A stretch of 64,000 nucleotides of DNA from positions 1 to 64,000 of the forward strand of contig NZ_SLWL01000009.1 in assembly GCF_004342915.1 (NCBI RefSeq). The letters run 5' to 3'. The notes beneath the pieces are model-generated. The model was not told where the DNA came from and made no database searches. It saw only the letters and a list, made by a program, of their open reading frames with translations. Positions within the stretch are counted from its first letter, which is position 1; each line of letters starts with the position of its first letter. Below, in pieces: positions 31,487-40,479 of the stretch. The position numbers were made by a program, and so were the translations under genes. Source of the stretch: Camelimonas lactis (GTDB taxonomy: Bacteria > Pseudomonadota > Alphaproteobacteria > Rhizobiales > Beijerinckiaceae).

Positions 31487-32719
31487 ATGAGCACCAAAAC
31501 CCCGGGGCTGCGCCGCGCCGCCATCGTCTCTCCCATCCGCACCGCCGTCGGCAAGTTCCAGGGCAGCCTGTCCAGCATCGCCGCCGGCGATCTCGGCGCC
31601 ATTGTCATCAAGGAACTGGTCGAGCGCACGAAGATCGACCCCGAGCGCATCGACGACGTGGTCTTCGCCCAGGGCTACGGCAACGGCGAGGCGCCGTGCA
31701 TCGCCCGCTGGTCGCTGCTGGCCGCCGGCCTGCCGATCTCGGTTCCAGGCTATCAGCTTGACCGCCGCTGCGGCTCGGGCCTGCAGGCGATCATCGACGC
31801 CTCCATGCTGATCCAGACCGGCGTCGCCGACGTGGTCGTCGCCGGCGGCGTCGAGAGCATGAGCAATGTGGAGTATTACTCCACCGACATGCGCAACGGC
31901 GCCCGCTCCGGCTCGGTCACCCTGCACGACCGCCTGACCCGCGGCCGCGTCATGAGCCAGCCGATCAGCCGGTTCGGCGTCATCTCCGGCATGATCGAGA
32001 CCGCCGACAACCTGGCCCGCGACTACAATATCTCGCGCGAGGCCTGCGACGCCTACGCCGCCCGCAGCCACCAGCGCGCCGCGTCCGCCTGGGCGGAAGG
32101 CAAGTTCGAGGATGAGCTGGTGAAGGTCGCCGTGCCGCAACGCAAGGGCGATCCGGTGATCTTCGCCCAGGACGAGGGCATCCGCGCCAACGCCACCCCC
32201 GAGAGCCTCGCCCAGCTGCGGGCGATCGAGAAGGGCGGCGTCACCACCGCCGGCAACGCCAGCCAGCAGAACGACGCCGCCGCCGCCTGCCTGATCGTCG
32301 CCGAGGACAAGCTGGAAGAGCTGGGCCTGGAGCCGATGGGCTGGTTCGTCGGCTGGGCCGCCGCCGGCTGCGAACCGTCGCGCATGGGCATCGGCCCGGT
32401 GCCGGCCGTGGAGCGCCTGTTCGCCCGCGCCGGCATCAGCTGGAGCGACATCGACCTGGTCGAACTGAACGAAGCCTTCGCCGCCCAGGTGCTGGCCGTG
32501 CTCAAGGGCTGGGGCTGGTCGGACGACGACAGCCGTCACGACATTCTCAACGTCAACGGCTCGGGCATCTCGCTTGGCCACCCGATCGGCGCCACCGGCG
32601 GCCGCATCCTCGCCAACCTGATGCACGAGCTGAAGCGTCGGGACGGCCGCTATGGCCTTGAAACCATGTGCATTGGCGGCGGCCAGGGCATCGCGGCGGT
32701 CTTCGAGCGCGCCGTCTGA
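31487..32719 (+). CDS. Acetyl-CoA acyltransferase (thiolase)
   Basis: 410 residues from ATG 31487. Thiolase landmarks: nucleophile Cys95 in 'LDRRCGSGLQAI', 'NGSGISLGHPIGATGGR' with the catalytic His at about 360 and 'ETMCIGGGQGIA' with the second Cys near 393. It condenses or cleaves acyl-CoA thioesters in beta-oxidation or degradation of aromatic or branched acids. It lies 150 bp upstream of an acyl thioesterase and downstream of an orphan binding protein; a catabolic module is possible but not shown. Confidence 0.92.
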   Translation: MSTKTPGLRRAAIVSPIRTAVGKFQGSLSSIAAGDLGAIVIKELVERTKIDPERIDDVVFAQGYGNGEAPCIARWSLLAAGLPISVPGYQLDRRCGSGLQAIIDASMLIQTGVADVVVAGGVESMSNVEYYSTDMRNGARSGSVTLHDRLTRGRVMSQPISRFGVISGMIETADNLARDYNISREACDAYAARSHQRAASAWAEGKFEDELVKVAVPQRKGDPVIFAQDEGIRANATPESLAQLRAIEKGGVTTAGNASQQNDAAAACLIVAEDKLEELGLEPMGWFVGWAAAGCEPSRMGIGPVPAVERLFARAGISWSDIDLVELNEAFAAQVLAVLKGWGWSDDDSRHDILNVNGSGISLGHPIGATGGRILANLMHELKRRDGRYGLETMCIGGGQGIAAVFERAV

Positions 32720-32870
32720 GGTCAGGACATTCTGACGGACGTCGCCAGCCGCCTTCCGTCAGAATGTTGCAGGCATATGAAGATACGCTCCGGCCAGGCG
32801 ATGTCTGGCCGGATTGTTTTGCAAACGCCGCTGGATCGCGGCGACATGATGCGACAGGTGGAAACAACCC

Positions 32871-33767
32871 GTGACGGACAAGTGGATCAGCGGCTGCCGC
32901 AATGGCGTCAACGCCTGGGAATGCGACGAGAACAACCATCTCAACGTGCGCTTCTACATGACGCGTCTGGCGCAGACGATGGGCTTCGTCGCCCACGCCC
33001 TTGAGGTTCCCGCCGGCTGCGCCCTTTCTCCCGCGACCCACCACATCCGTTACCGCCGCGAACTCAACACCGGCGACATGGCTGATTTCCGCACCCGGGT
33101 GATCGAGGTCCGCGACAGCAGCGTCGTGCTGCATCACGAGTTGCGCTGCGCGGGCGAGATCGCAACGAGTTTCATCAGCATCGACCGGCAGATCGACCGC
33201 ACGACCGGCGCGTCTGTTCCCTGGAGCGCAAGACAGCGCGAGTTGATGGCGGGCTTCGCCGGCGCCCTGCCGGAGCATGACGCCCCGCGCAGCGTCGCCT
33301 TCGAGGAGCCGCGCCGGCCGCTCGATCTCGGCGAGGCCCGGGCCCGCGGCCTGGTCGAGGTCTATCGCGGCATGGTGCAGCCGTGGGATTGCGACGTCTC
33401 GGGCCGCATGGCCACCGAACAGGTCATGGGCCGGTTCTCCGATGGCGTCGGCAACCTGTTCGCGCACATGGGCATTGACGTCGCCGACCTGCTGGCGAGC
33501 CACCGCGGCAGTGTTGTCGTCGAGAACCGTCTCACTTACAATGACATGCCCGGCCCCGGCGAACTCATCGTCTCGCACAGCCAGGTCGTCGAATTTCTCG
33601 GCAAGACCATGCGCTTCTCGCACGGCATGTACAATGCGGCCACCGGCCGGCGCATCGCCGCGTCCGAGGTGATCGTCGCCATTCTCGACCATAACAGCCG
33701 TCGCGCCGTCGCCCTGTCCGACGCTGAACGCGCCCGCGTGGAACAGCGCCTGACGCCCCTGGACTGA
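32871..33767 (+). CDS. Double-hotdog acyl-CoA thioesterase-like protein
   Basis: 298 residues from GTG 32871. Two 4HBT hotdog units: residues 1-140 ('WISGCRNGVNAWECDENNHLNVRFYMTRLAQTMGF') and 155-290 ('VEVYRGMVQPWDCDVSGRMATEQVMGRFSDGVGNLF'), each with the D-x-x-x-H/R-M/L-N pattern. It probably hydrolyses or senses an acyl-CoA; it follows the thiolase gene on the same strand. Confidence 0.8.
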   Translation: MTDKWISGCRNGVNAWECDENNHLNVRFYMTRLAQTMGFVAHALEVPAGCALSPATHHIRYRRELNTGDMADFRTRVIEVRDSSVVLHHELRCAGEIATSFISIDRQIDRTTGASVPWSARQRELMAGFAGALPEHDAPRSVAFEEPRRPLDLGEARARGLVEVYRGMVQPWDCDVSGRMATEQVMGRFSDGVGNLFAHMGIDVADLLASHRGSVVVENRLTYNDMPGPGELIVSHSQVVEFLGKTMRFSHGMYNAATGRRIAASEVIVAILDHNSRRAVALSDAERARVEQRLTPLD

Positions 33768-33882
33768 TCCCCGGCCGCGCGGATGCTGACGCGGCTGCCC
33801 GCCTGCAGAAGGCGCATCAGGGCGGGACGCTTCCCGAAATGCCTTGCGCCGCGCGGCGTTGCTGCAACAGGAGAGCGAAGCT

Positions 33883-34446
33883 ATGGCCAGGCTGGCGGCG
33901 CAGACGGCGGAAGAGCTGAAGAGCGAGCACGAGGCGCTGGAAACGGCGCGGGACAGCGGCCGGCCGCCGCTGCTGGAAGACCCGCTGGTGACGCGGGTTT
34001 CCGTCACCATGGCGATTCTCGCCGTGGCCGGCGTCATTCTTGGCAGCATCGAATCCATGCAAAGCGCCGCCGCCGCCAACGCTGCCTCCCAGGCGCTGAT
34101 CTACCAGAACCGGGCCACCGACGCCTGGTCAGCGCTGGACGCCCGCATGGTGCGGCAGGCGCTGGACCGCGGGAGGGACGCGCAGGCGCGCTTCAGCGAC
34201 AAGGACGACGCCGCCCTCGCCGCCCATGCCCGCGCCCAGGAAAACCTGTCGCTCGCCAGCCTCCGGGAAGCGGAGCGGCGCGGCGCCCGCCACGAAATCC
34301 TCACCTGGGCGGTGATGCTGGTGCAGATCGCCATCGCCGTCGCCACCATCTCCATCATCGCCCGGCCGCGCCGCTGGCCCTGGCGCGCCGCCATCGTTCT
34401 CGGCGGCGCTGGCGGGCTGCTCGGCCTTGGCGGCTGGCTGGCGTGA
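33883..34446 (+). CDS. DUF4337-like membrane protein
   Basis: 187 residues from ATG 33883 (AGGAG 10 nt upstream). N-terminal helix, a first TM 'VSVTMAILAVAGVILGSI', an Ala-rich coiled-coil section with 'A.NAASQALIYQNRATDAWSA', then two C-terminal TMs ('AVMLVQIAIAVATISII', 'AAIVLGGAGGLLGLGGWL'). This topology fits DUF4337. Function unknown. Confidence 0.7.
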   Translation: MARLAAQTAEELKSEHEALETARDSGRPPLLEDPLVTRVSVTMAILAVAGVILGSIESMQSAAAANAASQALIYQNRATDAWSALDARMVRQALDRGRDAQARFSDKDDAALAAHARAQENLSLASLREAERRGARHEILTWAVMLVQIAIAVATISIIARPRRWPWRAAIVLGGAGGLLGLGGWLA

Positions 34447-34631
34447 GGCCGCCGGTTCGTCAGGTCCTCTCCCTGGCCCAGTGAACAATCTGCCCCCCAG
34501 GCGCGTTGACCTCCTGAAATCAGCAAACGCGATGGGAACGGCGGCCGGCGACCCAACCAGTTGTCGCGTCCGCGGGATGTGGGCGTTGCCCGCGTCTGCT
34601 CCCCGCGTCGGACGATGGAAGGAGACACGCG

Positions 34632-34901
34632 ATGGACACTGACCGGATCAAGGGCGCGGGAAATGAGGCCCTCGGCAAGGCCCGCCAGTTTGTCGGCGAC
34701 CTGACCAATGACGGCAAGCTGCAGGCCAGCGGTGTTGTGGATGAGGCCACGGGCGCCGCCCAGCGCGCTTTCGGCCAGGCCAAAGACGCCGCCCGTGACG
34801 GCGCCGCAGCGGTCACCCGCCAGACCCGGAGCAATCCGCTCGGAACCCTGCTGGCCGTCGGCGCCGCCGGTTTCGTGCTCGGCATGATGTGCCGCAGGTA
34901 A
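34632..34901 (+). CDS. CsbD-family stress protein with C-terminal TM
   Basis: 89 residues (GGAAGGAG upstream). 'DRIKGAGNEALGKARQFVGDLTNDGKLQASGVVDEATGAAQRAFGQAKDAA' is the CsbD fold, a general stress protein family of unknown activity. Here it is extended by a C-terminal membrane segment, 'LGTLLAVGAAGFVLGMM', which anchors it. Monocistronic. Confidence 0.85.
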   Translation: MDTDRIKGAGNEALGKARQFVGDLTNDGKLQASGVVDEATGAAQRAFGQAKDAARDGAAAVTRQTRSNPLGTLLAVGAAGFVLGMMCRR

Positions 34902-35175
34902 CGCGCGGCGGCCTGGAATAGCGGCCAGGAACAGGGGCTGTCGTCGCCAGGCCTTGCCTTGGCCCGGCAGCCGCCGGTCGTCGGCGTGCGGGCGCCAGCC
35001 CGTTAATCCTGTTCGCCGGCGTCGCGTTGTCGCGGCGGTTCACGCCAGCCGGCGTCGCTCACATGTGGGTGGCGCCGGCTTTCGTTTGCGTTCATAAATC
35101 GGGGCGCCGTAAAAAAACTTCGCCGCCGCCTGGAAAGCCATCAACCGCGTCGGCGGACCGCTCAGGGAGAACGCC
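34902..35175. other. Intergenic region
   Basis: 270 bp before the aldolase-like gene; no gene or clear signal other than the ribosome site CAGGGAG before 35176. Confidence 0.4.
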
Positions 35176-35946
35176 ATGACAGCCGCGAACGTCGTCAGCC
35201 TCGACAAGATGAATGAAGCCGAGCGCCAGGTCCGCATCGACCTCGCCGCTGCCTACCGGCTTGTCGCCATGTATGGGTGGGACGACATGGTGTTCACCCA
35301 CCTGTCCGCCCGCGTGCCCGGGCCGGAGCATCACTTCCTGATCAATCCCTATGGCATGATGTTCGACGAGATCACCGCGTCGAGCCTGGTGAAGATCGAT
35401 CTGGACGGCAATCCGGTTGGCGAGACGCCCTACAAGGTCAACCCGGCCGGCTTCACCATTCATTCGGCCGTGCACGAGGTGCGCGAGGACGCCCAGTGCG
35501 TCATGCACCTGCACACCCTCGACGGCACGGCGGTCGCCTCCACCTCGCTTGGCCTGCAGCCGCTGAACCAGACGGCGCAGCTGATCTCCGACGACCTCGC
35601 CTATCACGATTACGAAGGCGTCGCCCTCGATCTCGACGAGCGTCCGCGCCTGCAACGCGATCTTGGCGGCAAGAACCTGATGCTGCTGCGCAACCATGGC
35701 ACCCTCACCGTCGGCAAAACCGTGGCGACCGCCTTCATGCGCATGTACTACCTGGAGCGGGCCTGCTCCATGCAGGTGCGCACCTTCGCCATGGGCAGCG
35801 CCATTTATCCGACCGAAGAACAGGTCATCGAGAAGAACGCCGAAGTCGGCTCCTCCCCCAACGGCCTGATGAAGGTGGCTGATCGCCTCGCCTGGCCGGC
35901 GCTGCTGCGCAAGCTCGACCGCCACAACCCCGGCTATCGCGACTGA
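35176..35946 (+). CDS. Class II aldolase/adducin family protein
   Basis: 256 residues. The family pattern is complete: 'RIDLAAAYRLVAMYGWDDMVFTHLSARVPGPEHHFLINPYGMMFDEITASSLVKID', 'GFTIHSAVHEVREDAQCVMHLHTLDGTAVAS' with the metal-binding H-x-H, and 'LLRNHGTLTVGKTVATAFMRMYYLERAC' with the third His. Adducin-like members of this group often act as decarboxylases or have no known substrate. It stands alone. Confidence 0.88.
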   Translation: MTAANVVSLDKMNEAERQVRIDLAAAYRLVAMYGWDDMVFTHLSARVPGPEHHFLINPYGMMFDEITASSLVKIDLDGNPVGETPYKVNPAGFTIHSAVHEVREDAQCVMHLHTLDGTAVASTSLGLQPLNQTAQLISDDLAYHDYEGVALDLDERPRLQRDLGGKNLMLLRNHGTLTVGKTVATAFMRMYYLERACSMQVRTFAMGSAIYPTEEQVIEKNAEVGSSPNGLMKVADRLAWPALLRKLDRHNPGYRD

Positions 35947-36701
35947 TCGCCGAAGTGATCCACCAGGCCGGCGGGATACGCGCGGTGGCCTCCCGGCGCC
36001 AGCCTTGACGCAAAGGCGGGGCCCGGTCGCCCTGGCCAGCGTCGTGGCTGTCGTCAGGGCGTAGCGCGCCACACCAGAGCGCAATCTGCGTCACAGGCCA
36101 TTGGACAGGGGCCTGATCACGGGTCCCTGCCCCTTCACATTCCGCATTCTGCCGACCAGGCATAACGTGACGCCCGCCGCATGGGCGAGCCACGCCCGGC
36201 GCAATATCGCCCGCCGCCCCCAACACGTCCGGGGTGAAAGCGCGCCTGCCCGTGACAGCCGGCCAGACTAACGGGCATGATTCAGGTCGATCCGGCAGGC
36301 GGGGGCGACGCCAAAGCTTTTTCCTGCCCTGGAAATATGCTCGCCCCCTGCCGCCAACGCGCCGGACAGCCCCTGACGGATCGCATTGCCACACGAAGCC
36401 ATGGCCGCGAGGGGCGCCCCGGCCAGGGTCCCGGCCCGCCCATCCGCAACGGGCAGCCAGTTCAGCGCAATAATTGTTACAATAAACAAAGCGAAAATAT
36501 AGGAAAATTTGACAATAATCATTGTAAACACGTAGAATTATACTGACACTGTATAACATTTCATAACCAGTTTCCCATTCAGGGGGCAATACGGAAAAGG
36601 CGTCACGGGCGCCCTGGCGCGGGGACGGTCACGTTTTTCCGCGCCATCTGGCCCCGTCCGTCCCGAAGACGCCGCTCATCCACTGCCGGCCAGGCAAGAA
36701 A
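35947..36701. other. Long intergenic region with an AT-rich promoter-like island
   Basis: About 750 bp without a supportable gene. Most is GC-rich. At 36460-36560 the base composition switches to AT, with a promoter-like pair (see the 36509-36538 entry) and nothing obvious for it to drive before the convergent serA terminator. Confidence 0.5.
36509..36538 (+). promoter_or_regulatory. Sigma70-like promoter without a downstream gene
   Basis: -35 TTGACA (36509-36514), 18-bp spacer, -10 TAGAAT (36533-36538). The spacer carries ACAAT/ATTGT arms (36512-36525), a possible operator. A transcript would run about 160 nt to the serA terminator hairpin region. Confidence 0.5.
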
Positions 36702-36736
36702 ACAAAAAAGTCATCGCAGCCGGGCTGCGATGACTT
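36702..36736 (-). terminator. Rho-independent terminator of serA
   Basis: Perfect 13-bp arms AAGTCATCGCAGC (36708-36720) / GCTGCGATGACTT (36724-36736); read on the minus strand, it is followed by TTTTTTG. It lies 50 bp beyond the serA stop. Confidence 0.92.
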
Positions 36737-36786
36737 CATGTGAACGCCAATGTTTCAGGGGGTGTCCGGCGACGCCGCCTGCCCCG

Positions 36787-38385
36787 TCAGGCGAAGCTGA
36801 GCGACTTCACCTGCTTGACCCCGGCAATGTCCTTAACCGCCGCGATCGCCTTCTCCGGCACGACGCCATCGACTTCGACCAAGGCAATGGCCGAACCGCC
36901 AGGCCGGTCGCGCCCCAGGGCGAAGGTGGCGATATTGACGCCGGCCTCGCCAAGGATGCTGGCGAACCGGCCAATGAAGCCTGGCTTGTCCTCATTGGAC
37001 ACGTAAAGCATCGACGGCGCCAGCTCGGCGTCCACCTTGATTTCCTTGATGGCGACGATGCGCGGACGGCCACCAGCGAACACCGTGCCGGCGACGGACC
37101 GGGTCTGGGTGTCCGTGGTCACCGAGAGGGTGATCAGGGCGTCGTACTCACCTTCCGCCTCACGGATCGTCTCCTCGATCACCACGCCGCGCTCGCGGGC
37201 GATGGAGGGCGCGGACACCACATTCACGTCCTGCAGCATCGGCCGCAGCAGGCCGGCGATGGCGGACGCGGTGAGCGCCTTCACCTTCAGCCCGGCCACC
37301 GCGCCTTCATAGGTGATGTGCACGCTTTTCAGCCCGGTTTCGGTAAGCTGGCCGGCGAAGGAGCCCAGCTTTTCGGCCAGCTCGATGAACGGCTTCAGCT
37401 TCGGCGCTTCCTCGGCGGTGATCGACGGGAAGTTGACGGCGTTCTGGATGGCGCCGCGCAGCAGGTAGTCCGACATCTGCTCGGCCACCTGCAGGGCGAC
37501 GTTTTCCTGGGCTTCGGTGGTGGCGGCGCCCAGGTGCGGCGTGCACACCACGTTCGGATGACCAAACAGCACGTTGTCCTTTGCCGGCTCTTCGACAAAC
37601 ACGTCGAAGGCGGCGCCGGCGACATGGCCGCTGTCGAGGGCGGCGCGCAGGGCCGCCTCGTCCACCAGGCCGCCGCGGGCGCAGTTGATGATGCGCACGC
37701 CCTTCTTTGCCTTCGCGAGGGCCTCGGCGGAGAGGATGTTGCGGGTCTTGTCGGTGAGCGGCGTGTGCAGGGTGATGAAGTCGGCCCGCTGCAGCAGTTC
37801 GTCCAGCTCCACCTTCTCCACGCCAAGATCCAGCGCCCGCTCCGGCGACAGGAACGGATCGTAGGCGATCACCTTCATGCGCAGGCCGACGCCGCGTTCA
37901 GCGACGATGGCGCCGATATTGCCGCAGCCGATCACGCCCAGCGTCTTGCCGGTGATCTCCACGCCCATGAAGCGGTTCTTCTCCCACTTGCCGGCCTGGG
38001 TGGAGGCGTCGGCGGCGGGGATTTCGCGCGCCAGCGCGAACATCAGGGCGATGGCGTGCTCGGCGGTGGTGATGGAATTGCCAAACGGCGTGTTCATCAC
38101 GATGACGCCGCGCGACGACGCAGCCGGTATGTCAACATTGTCGACGCCGATGCCGGCCCGGCCGATCACCTTGAGGTTCTTCGCGTTCTCAAGGATTTTC
38201 GCCGTCACCTTGGTGGCGGAGCGGATGGCGAGGCCGTCGTAATCGCCGATGATGGCGGCGAGCCTGTCCTTGTCCTTGCCAAGGTCGGGCTGGAAGTCCA
38301 CGTCCACGCCGCGATCGCGGAAAATCTGCACGGCGGCGGGGGAAAGGGCGTCCGAAATCAGGACGCGGGGCGCTTTGGCGGTCAT
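36787..38385 (-). CDS. serA: D-3-phosphoglycerate dehydrogenase (SerA)
   Basis: 532 residues from ATG 38385 (GGAAGGTG 6 nt upstream). First and rate-controlling step of serine synthesis: 3-phosphoglycerate to 3-phosphohydroxypyruvate with NAD+. The substrate domain 'LISDALSPAAVQIFRDRGVDVDFQPDL' is followed by the NAD fold 'GKTLGVIGCGNIGAIVAERG', the catalytic 'INCARGGLVDEAAL' and 'CTPHLGAATTEAQENVALQVAEQM', then an intervening domain and a C-terminal ACT domain ('KPGFIGRFASILGEAGVNIATFALGRD'), the serine feedback site. The long form with ACT is usual in alphaproteobacteria. It follows serC on the same strand. Confidence 0.97.
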   Translation of the reverse strand: MTAKAPRVLISDALSPAAVQIFRDRGVDVDFQPDLGKDKDRLAAIIGDYDGLAIRSATKVTAKILENAKNLKVIGRAGIGVDNVDIPAASSRGVIVMNTPFGNSITTAEHAIALMFALAREIPAADASTQAGKWEKNRFMGVEITGKTLGVIGCGNIGAIVAERGVGLRMKVIAYDPFLSPERALDLGVEKVELDELLQRADFITLHTPLTDKTRNILSAEALAKAKKGVRIINCARGGLVDEAALRAALDSGHVAGAAFDVFVEEPAKDNVLFGHPNVVCTPHLGAATTEAQENVALQVAEQMSDYLLRGAIQNAVNFPSITAEEAPKLKPFIELAEKLGSFAGQLTETGLKSVHITYEGAVAGLKVKALTASAIAGLLRPMLQDVNVVSAPSIARERGVVIEETIREAEGEYDALITLSVTTDTQTRSVAGTVFAGGRPRIVAIKEIKVDAELAPSMLYVSNEDKPGFIGRFASILGEAGVNIATFALGRDRPGGSAIALVEVDGVVPEKAIAAVKDIAGVKQVKSLSFA

Positions 38386-38530
38386 GAGATCACCTTCCGG
38401 GATCATCGTCGCGCAACGGCCGGGTCAAACGCTGCCGGCAGCGGCGCGGTCATATCGGGGGAAGCGGCCGCCGTTCGGGTTGCGGCGACCATGGCGACGC
38501 GGGAGCGGCTCCCGCGTTGTGAAAAGCGCT

Positions 38531-38603
38531 CTCCAGGGCAAAATCCGGACGGGATATCTGCCCTGGAGCATCCCAGGGAAAAGTGGGGTTCACTTTTCGG
38601 GAA
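38531..38603. repeat. serC-serA intergenic hairpin and repeat, copy B
   Basis: A perfect inverted repeat CTCCAGGGCA (38531-38540) / TGCCCTGGAG (38559-38568) is joined to GGAGCAT and AAAAGTGGGGTTCACTTTTCGGG (38565-38603), the latter related to the 25346-25387 element. It fills most of the 227-bp serC-serA gap and may terminate, attenuate or stabilise the serC transcript. Confidence 0.65.
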
Positions 38604-38612
38604 GAAGGCGCG

Positions 38613-39773
38613 TCAGCCGAGCTTCGCTTTTTCCTCGGCGAAGGCCCAGTCGAGCCACTGGGTCAGGGCCGCCACATCGGCCGCGTCCACCGTGGCGCCG
38701 CACCAGATGCGCAGGCCAGGAGGAGCGTCGCGATAGGAGCCGATGTCATAGGCGACGCCTTCGGCCTCGAGCCGGGCGGCGATGCCCTTGGCCACGGCGG
38801 CGCCAGCTTCGGCGCCTTTCGCCAGCACATCCGCGTCGGCGATCACCAGGCAGACGCTGGTGTTGGAGCGGGTTTCCGGCTTCACCGCCAGATTGGCGAT
38901 CCAGTCGCGGCTGTCGACCCAGTCATTCAGGGTCTTCGCATTGGCGTCGGCGCGGCCGACCAGACCATCGAGGCCGCCCACCGTCTTCGCCCACTGCAAG
39001 GCGTCGATATAATCTTCGACGCACAGCATCGACGGCGTGTTGATGGTTTCGCCCTTGAAGATGCCTTCGGAAATCTTGCCCTTCGAGGTCAGGCGGAAGA
39101 TTTTCGGCAGCGGCCAAGCCGGCGCATAGCTCTCCAGCCGCGCCACGGCGCGCGGCGACAGGATCAGCATGCCGTGCGCGCCCTCACCGCCCAGCACCTT
39201 CTGCCAGGAGAAGGTGACGACGTCGAGCTTGCTGAAATCGAGGCGCTGGGCGAAGGCGGCCGAGGTGGCGTCGCAGATGGTCAGGCCCTGACGGTCGGCC
39301 GGAATCCAGTCCGCATTGGCGACGCGCACGCCGGAGGTGGTGCCATTCCAGGTGAAAACCACGTCGCGGTTGGCGGCGTCGACCTGGGTGAAGTCGGGCA
39401 GTTCACCGTAAGGAGCGTTGAAAATGCGCGCGTCGAGCTTCAGCTGCTTGACGACGTCAGTAACCCAGCCTTCGCCGAAGCTTTCCCAGGCCAGCATCTC
39501 GACCGGGCGGGCGCCCAGCAGCGACCACAGCGCCATCTCGACGGCGCCGGTGTCGGACGCCGGCACAATGCCAATGCGATAGTCGGCGGGAACCTGGAGC
39601 ACCTCGCGGGTGAGGTCGATGGCAAGCTTCAGCTTGTCCTTGCCAACCTTGGCGCGGTGCGAGCGGCCGAGCGGCGTATCAGCGAGCCCTTCAAGGCTCC
39701 AGCCGGGGCGCTTGGCGCAGGGGCCAGACGAAAACTCCGGCCGCGCGGGCCGGGTAACGGGCTTTGTCGTCAT
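38613..39773 (-). CDS. serC: Phosphoserine aminotransferase (SerC)
   Basis: 386 residues from ATG 39773 (AGAGG 9 nt upstream; an ATG three codons earlier has no spacing to the ribosome site). A PLP-dependent class V aminotransferase making phosphoserine from phosphohydroxypyruvate and glutamate. '[18 protein letters not shown]' and '[14 protein letters not shown]' mark the long alphaproteobacterial SerC type; the PLP lysine lies in '[15 protein letters not shown]' and the N-loop in '[18 protein letters not shown]'. It is the upstream partner of serA. The Mu-like prophage lies within about 300-450 bp of its start. Confidence 0.95.
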   Translation of the reverse strand: MTTKPVTRPARPEFSSGPCAKRPGWSLEGLADTPLGRSHRAKVGKDKLKLAIDLTREVLQVPADYRIGIVPASDTGAVEMALWSLLGARPVEMLAWESFGEGWVTDVVKQLKLDARIFNAPYGELPDFTQVDAANRDVVFTWNGTTSGVRVANADWIPADRQGLTICDATSAAFAQRLDFSKLDVVTFSWQKVLGGEGAHGMLILSPRAVARLESYAPAWPLPKIFRLTSKGKISEGIFKGETINTPSMLCVEDYIDALQWAKTVGGLDGLVGRADANAKTLNDWVDSRDWIANLAVKPETRSNTSVCLVIADADVLAKGAEAGAAVAKGIAARLEAEGVAYDIGSYRDAPPGLRIWCGATVDAADVAALTQWLDWAFAEEKAKLG

Positions 39774-39924
39774 GTCATCCATCCTCTCAGATGGGCGCTT
39801 CCCGTTGGGGGGAAGTGTCCCGCAAACGGCGGTACGCCTGTTGACGACCGGGCGCAAGGGAAATTGCCGGGGAAACCAGACGGGTGTGAAACGAAAGATC
39901 AGATGGCAGTAGGAGGGAGAGGAC

Positions 39925-39964
39925 GGGATCAACCGGGATTAAGCGGGATCAGCCGGGAAATCGT
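39925..39964. repeat. Four 10-bp tandem repeats upstream of serC
   Basis: GGGATCAACC, GGGATTAAGC, GGGATCAGCC and GGGAAATCGT are in exact 10-bp register, 150 bp upstream of the serC start and near the prophage left border. Confidence 0.75.
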
Positions 39965-40084
39965 TGCAGCATAAGGGTTGCGGCGGGCGCTGGCGGGCCA
40001 GATGGACAAACGCTCTGCGAAAGACCGAATGGCAGTTGCTGGCGCGCAGCGCAAAGCGGCGGGCGGCGCCACGGAGCCGGAATA

Positions 40085-40228
40085 CCAAGGAAAACAACGA
40101 CTGCACCCCAAGGAACTGTCACGATTCCTGCCGCCCACCACGCCTGCCATGACAGTTATCGAAAACCTTGGCTGGTTAAGGCATTGCAGAGAATGCGAGC
40201 ACAAAACGCCAAGGGTGGAACTGTCACG
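40085..40228. promoter_or_regulatory. Candidate transposase (MuA-type) end-binding repeats
   Basis: Three copies of CCAAGG-N(0-8)-AACTGTCA(C/T)G: CCAAGG 40108 with AACTGTCACG 40114-40123; an inverted copy, CATGACAGTT 40148-40157 with CCTTGG 40166-40171; CCAAGG 40209 with AACTGTCACG 40219-40228. A degenerate fourth copy starts at 40085. Multiple sites in mixed orientation at the left edge are what Mu attL looks like, but binding is inferred. Confidence 0.5.
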
Positions 40229-40251
40229 GCAAAAGGCGCGAAAACGCCCGT

Positions 40252-40479
40252 TTAACAGCCGTCCGAAGGCGGCTCCTTAAATGTGACGCCGAGCCAGGCC
40301 CGGACGGCCGCGTTGTCGCGTATGCCCTCGGCGATGAGGGTGATCGGGCCAGGTATATCCTTCTCCGCCGCTTCCCACCTGCGCACAGTGCGCCCGTTGG
40401 CGACCCGAACCAGCCTTGCAAAGGCCTCGGCGCTCATGCCGAGGCTATGGCGGATGGCCTTCAGCTCGGCCGGCGTCAT
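40252..40479 (-). CDS. Small XRE/CopG-like HTH protein of the prophage left end
   Basis: 75 residues. 'LKAIRHSLGMSAEAFARLVRVANGRTVRRWEAAEKDIPGP' is a compact HTH (phage helix-turn-helix XRE type). It overlaps the upstream gene by 4 nt (ATGA), the last gene of the leftward operon and the first past the transposase-site repeats. Confidence 0.7.
   Translation of the reverse strand: MTPAELKAIRHSLGMSAEAFARLVRVANGRTVRRWEAAEKDIPGPITLIAEGIRDNAAVRAWLGVTFKEPPSDGC

Noticed and set aside
31406-32626. 406-codon minus-strand frame over the thiolase gene
   Set aside because: Shadow of the thiolase; low-complexity Gly/Ala/His-rich sequence.
32553-34079. 508-codon minus-strand frame over the thioesterase and DUF4337 genes
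   Set aside because: It spans two real plus-strand genes and their gap and has no recognisable domain or ribosome site.
35825-36589. Minus-strand frame in the gap after the aldolase-like gene
   Set aside because: It overlaps the aldolase-like gene and has mixed, non-protein-like composition; no ribosome site was found.
36730-38736. 668-codon open frame antisense to serA
   Set aside because: Composition is that of an antisense shadow, rich in Gly, His and Arg; serA is unmistakable on the minus strand.
38583-39974. 463-codon open frame antisense to serC
   Set aside because: No protein-like pattern; serC on the opposite strand has all PLP enzyme motifs.
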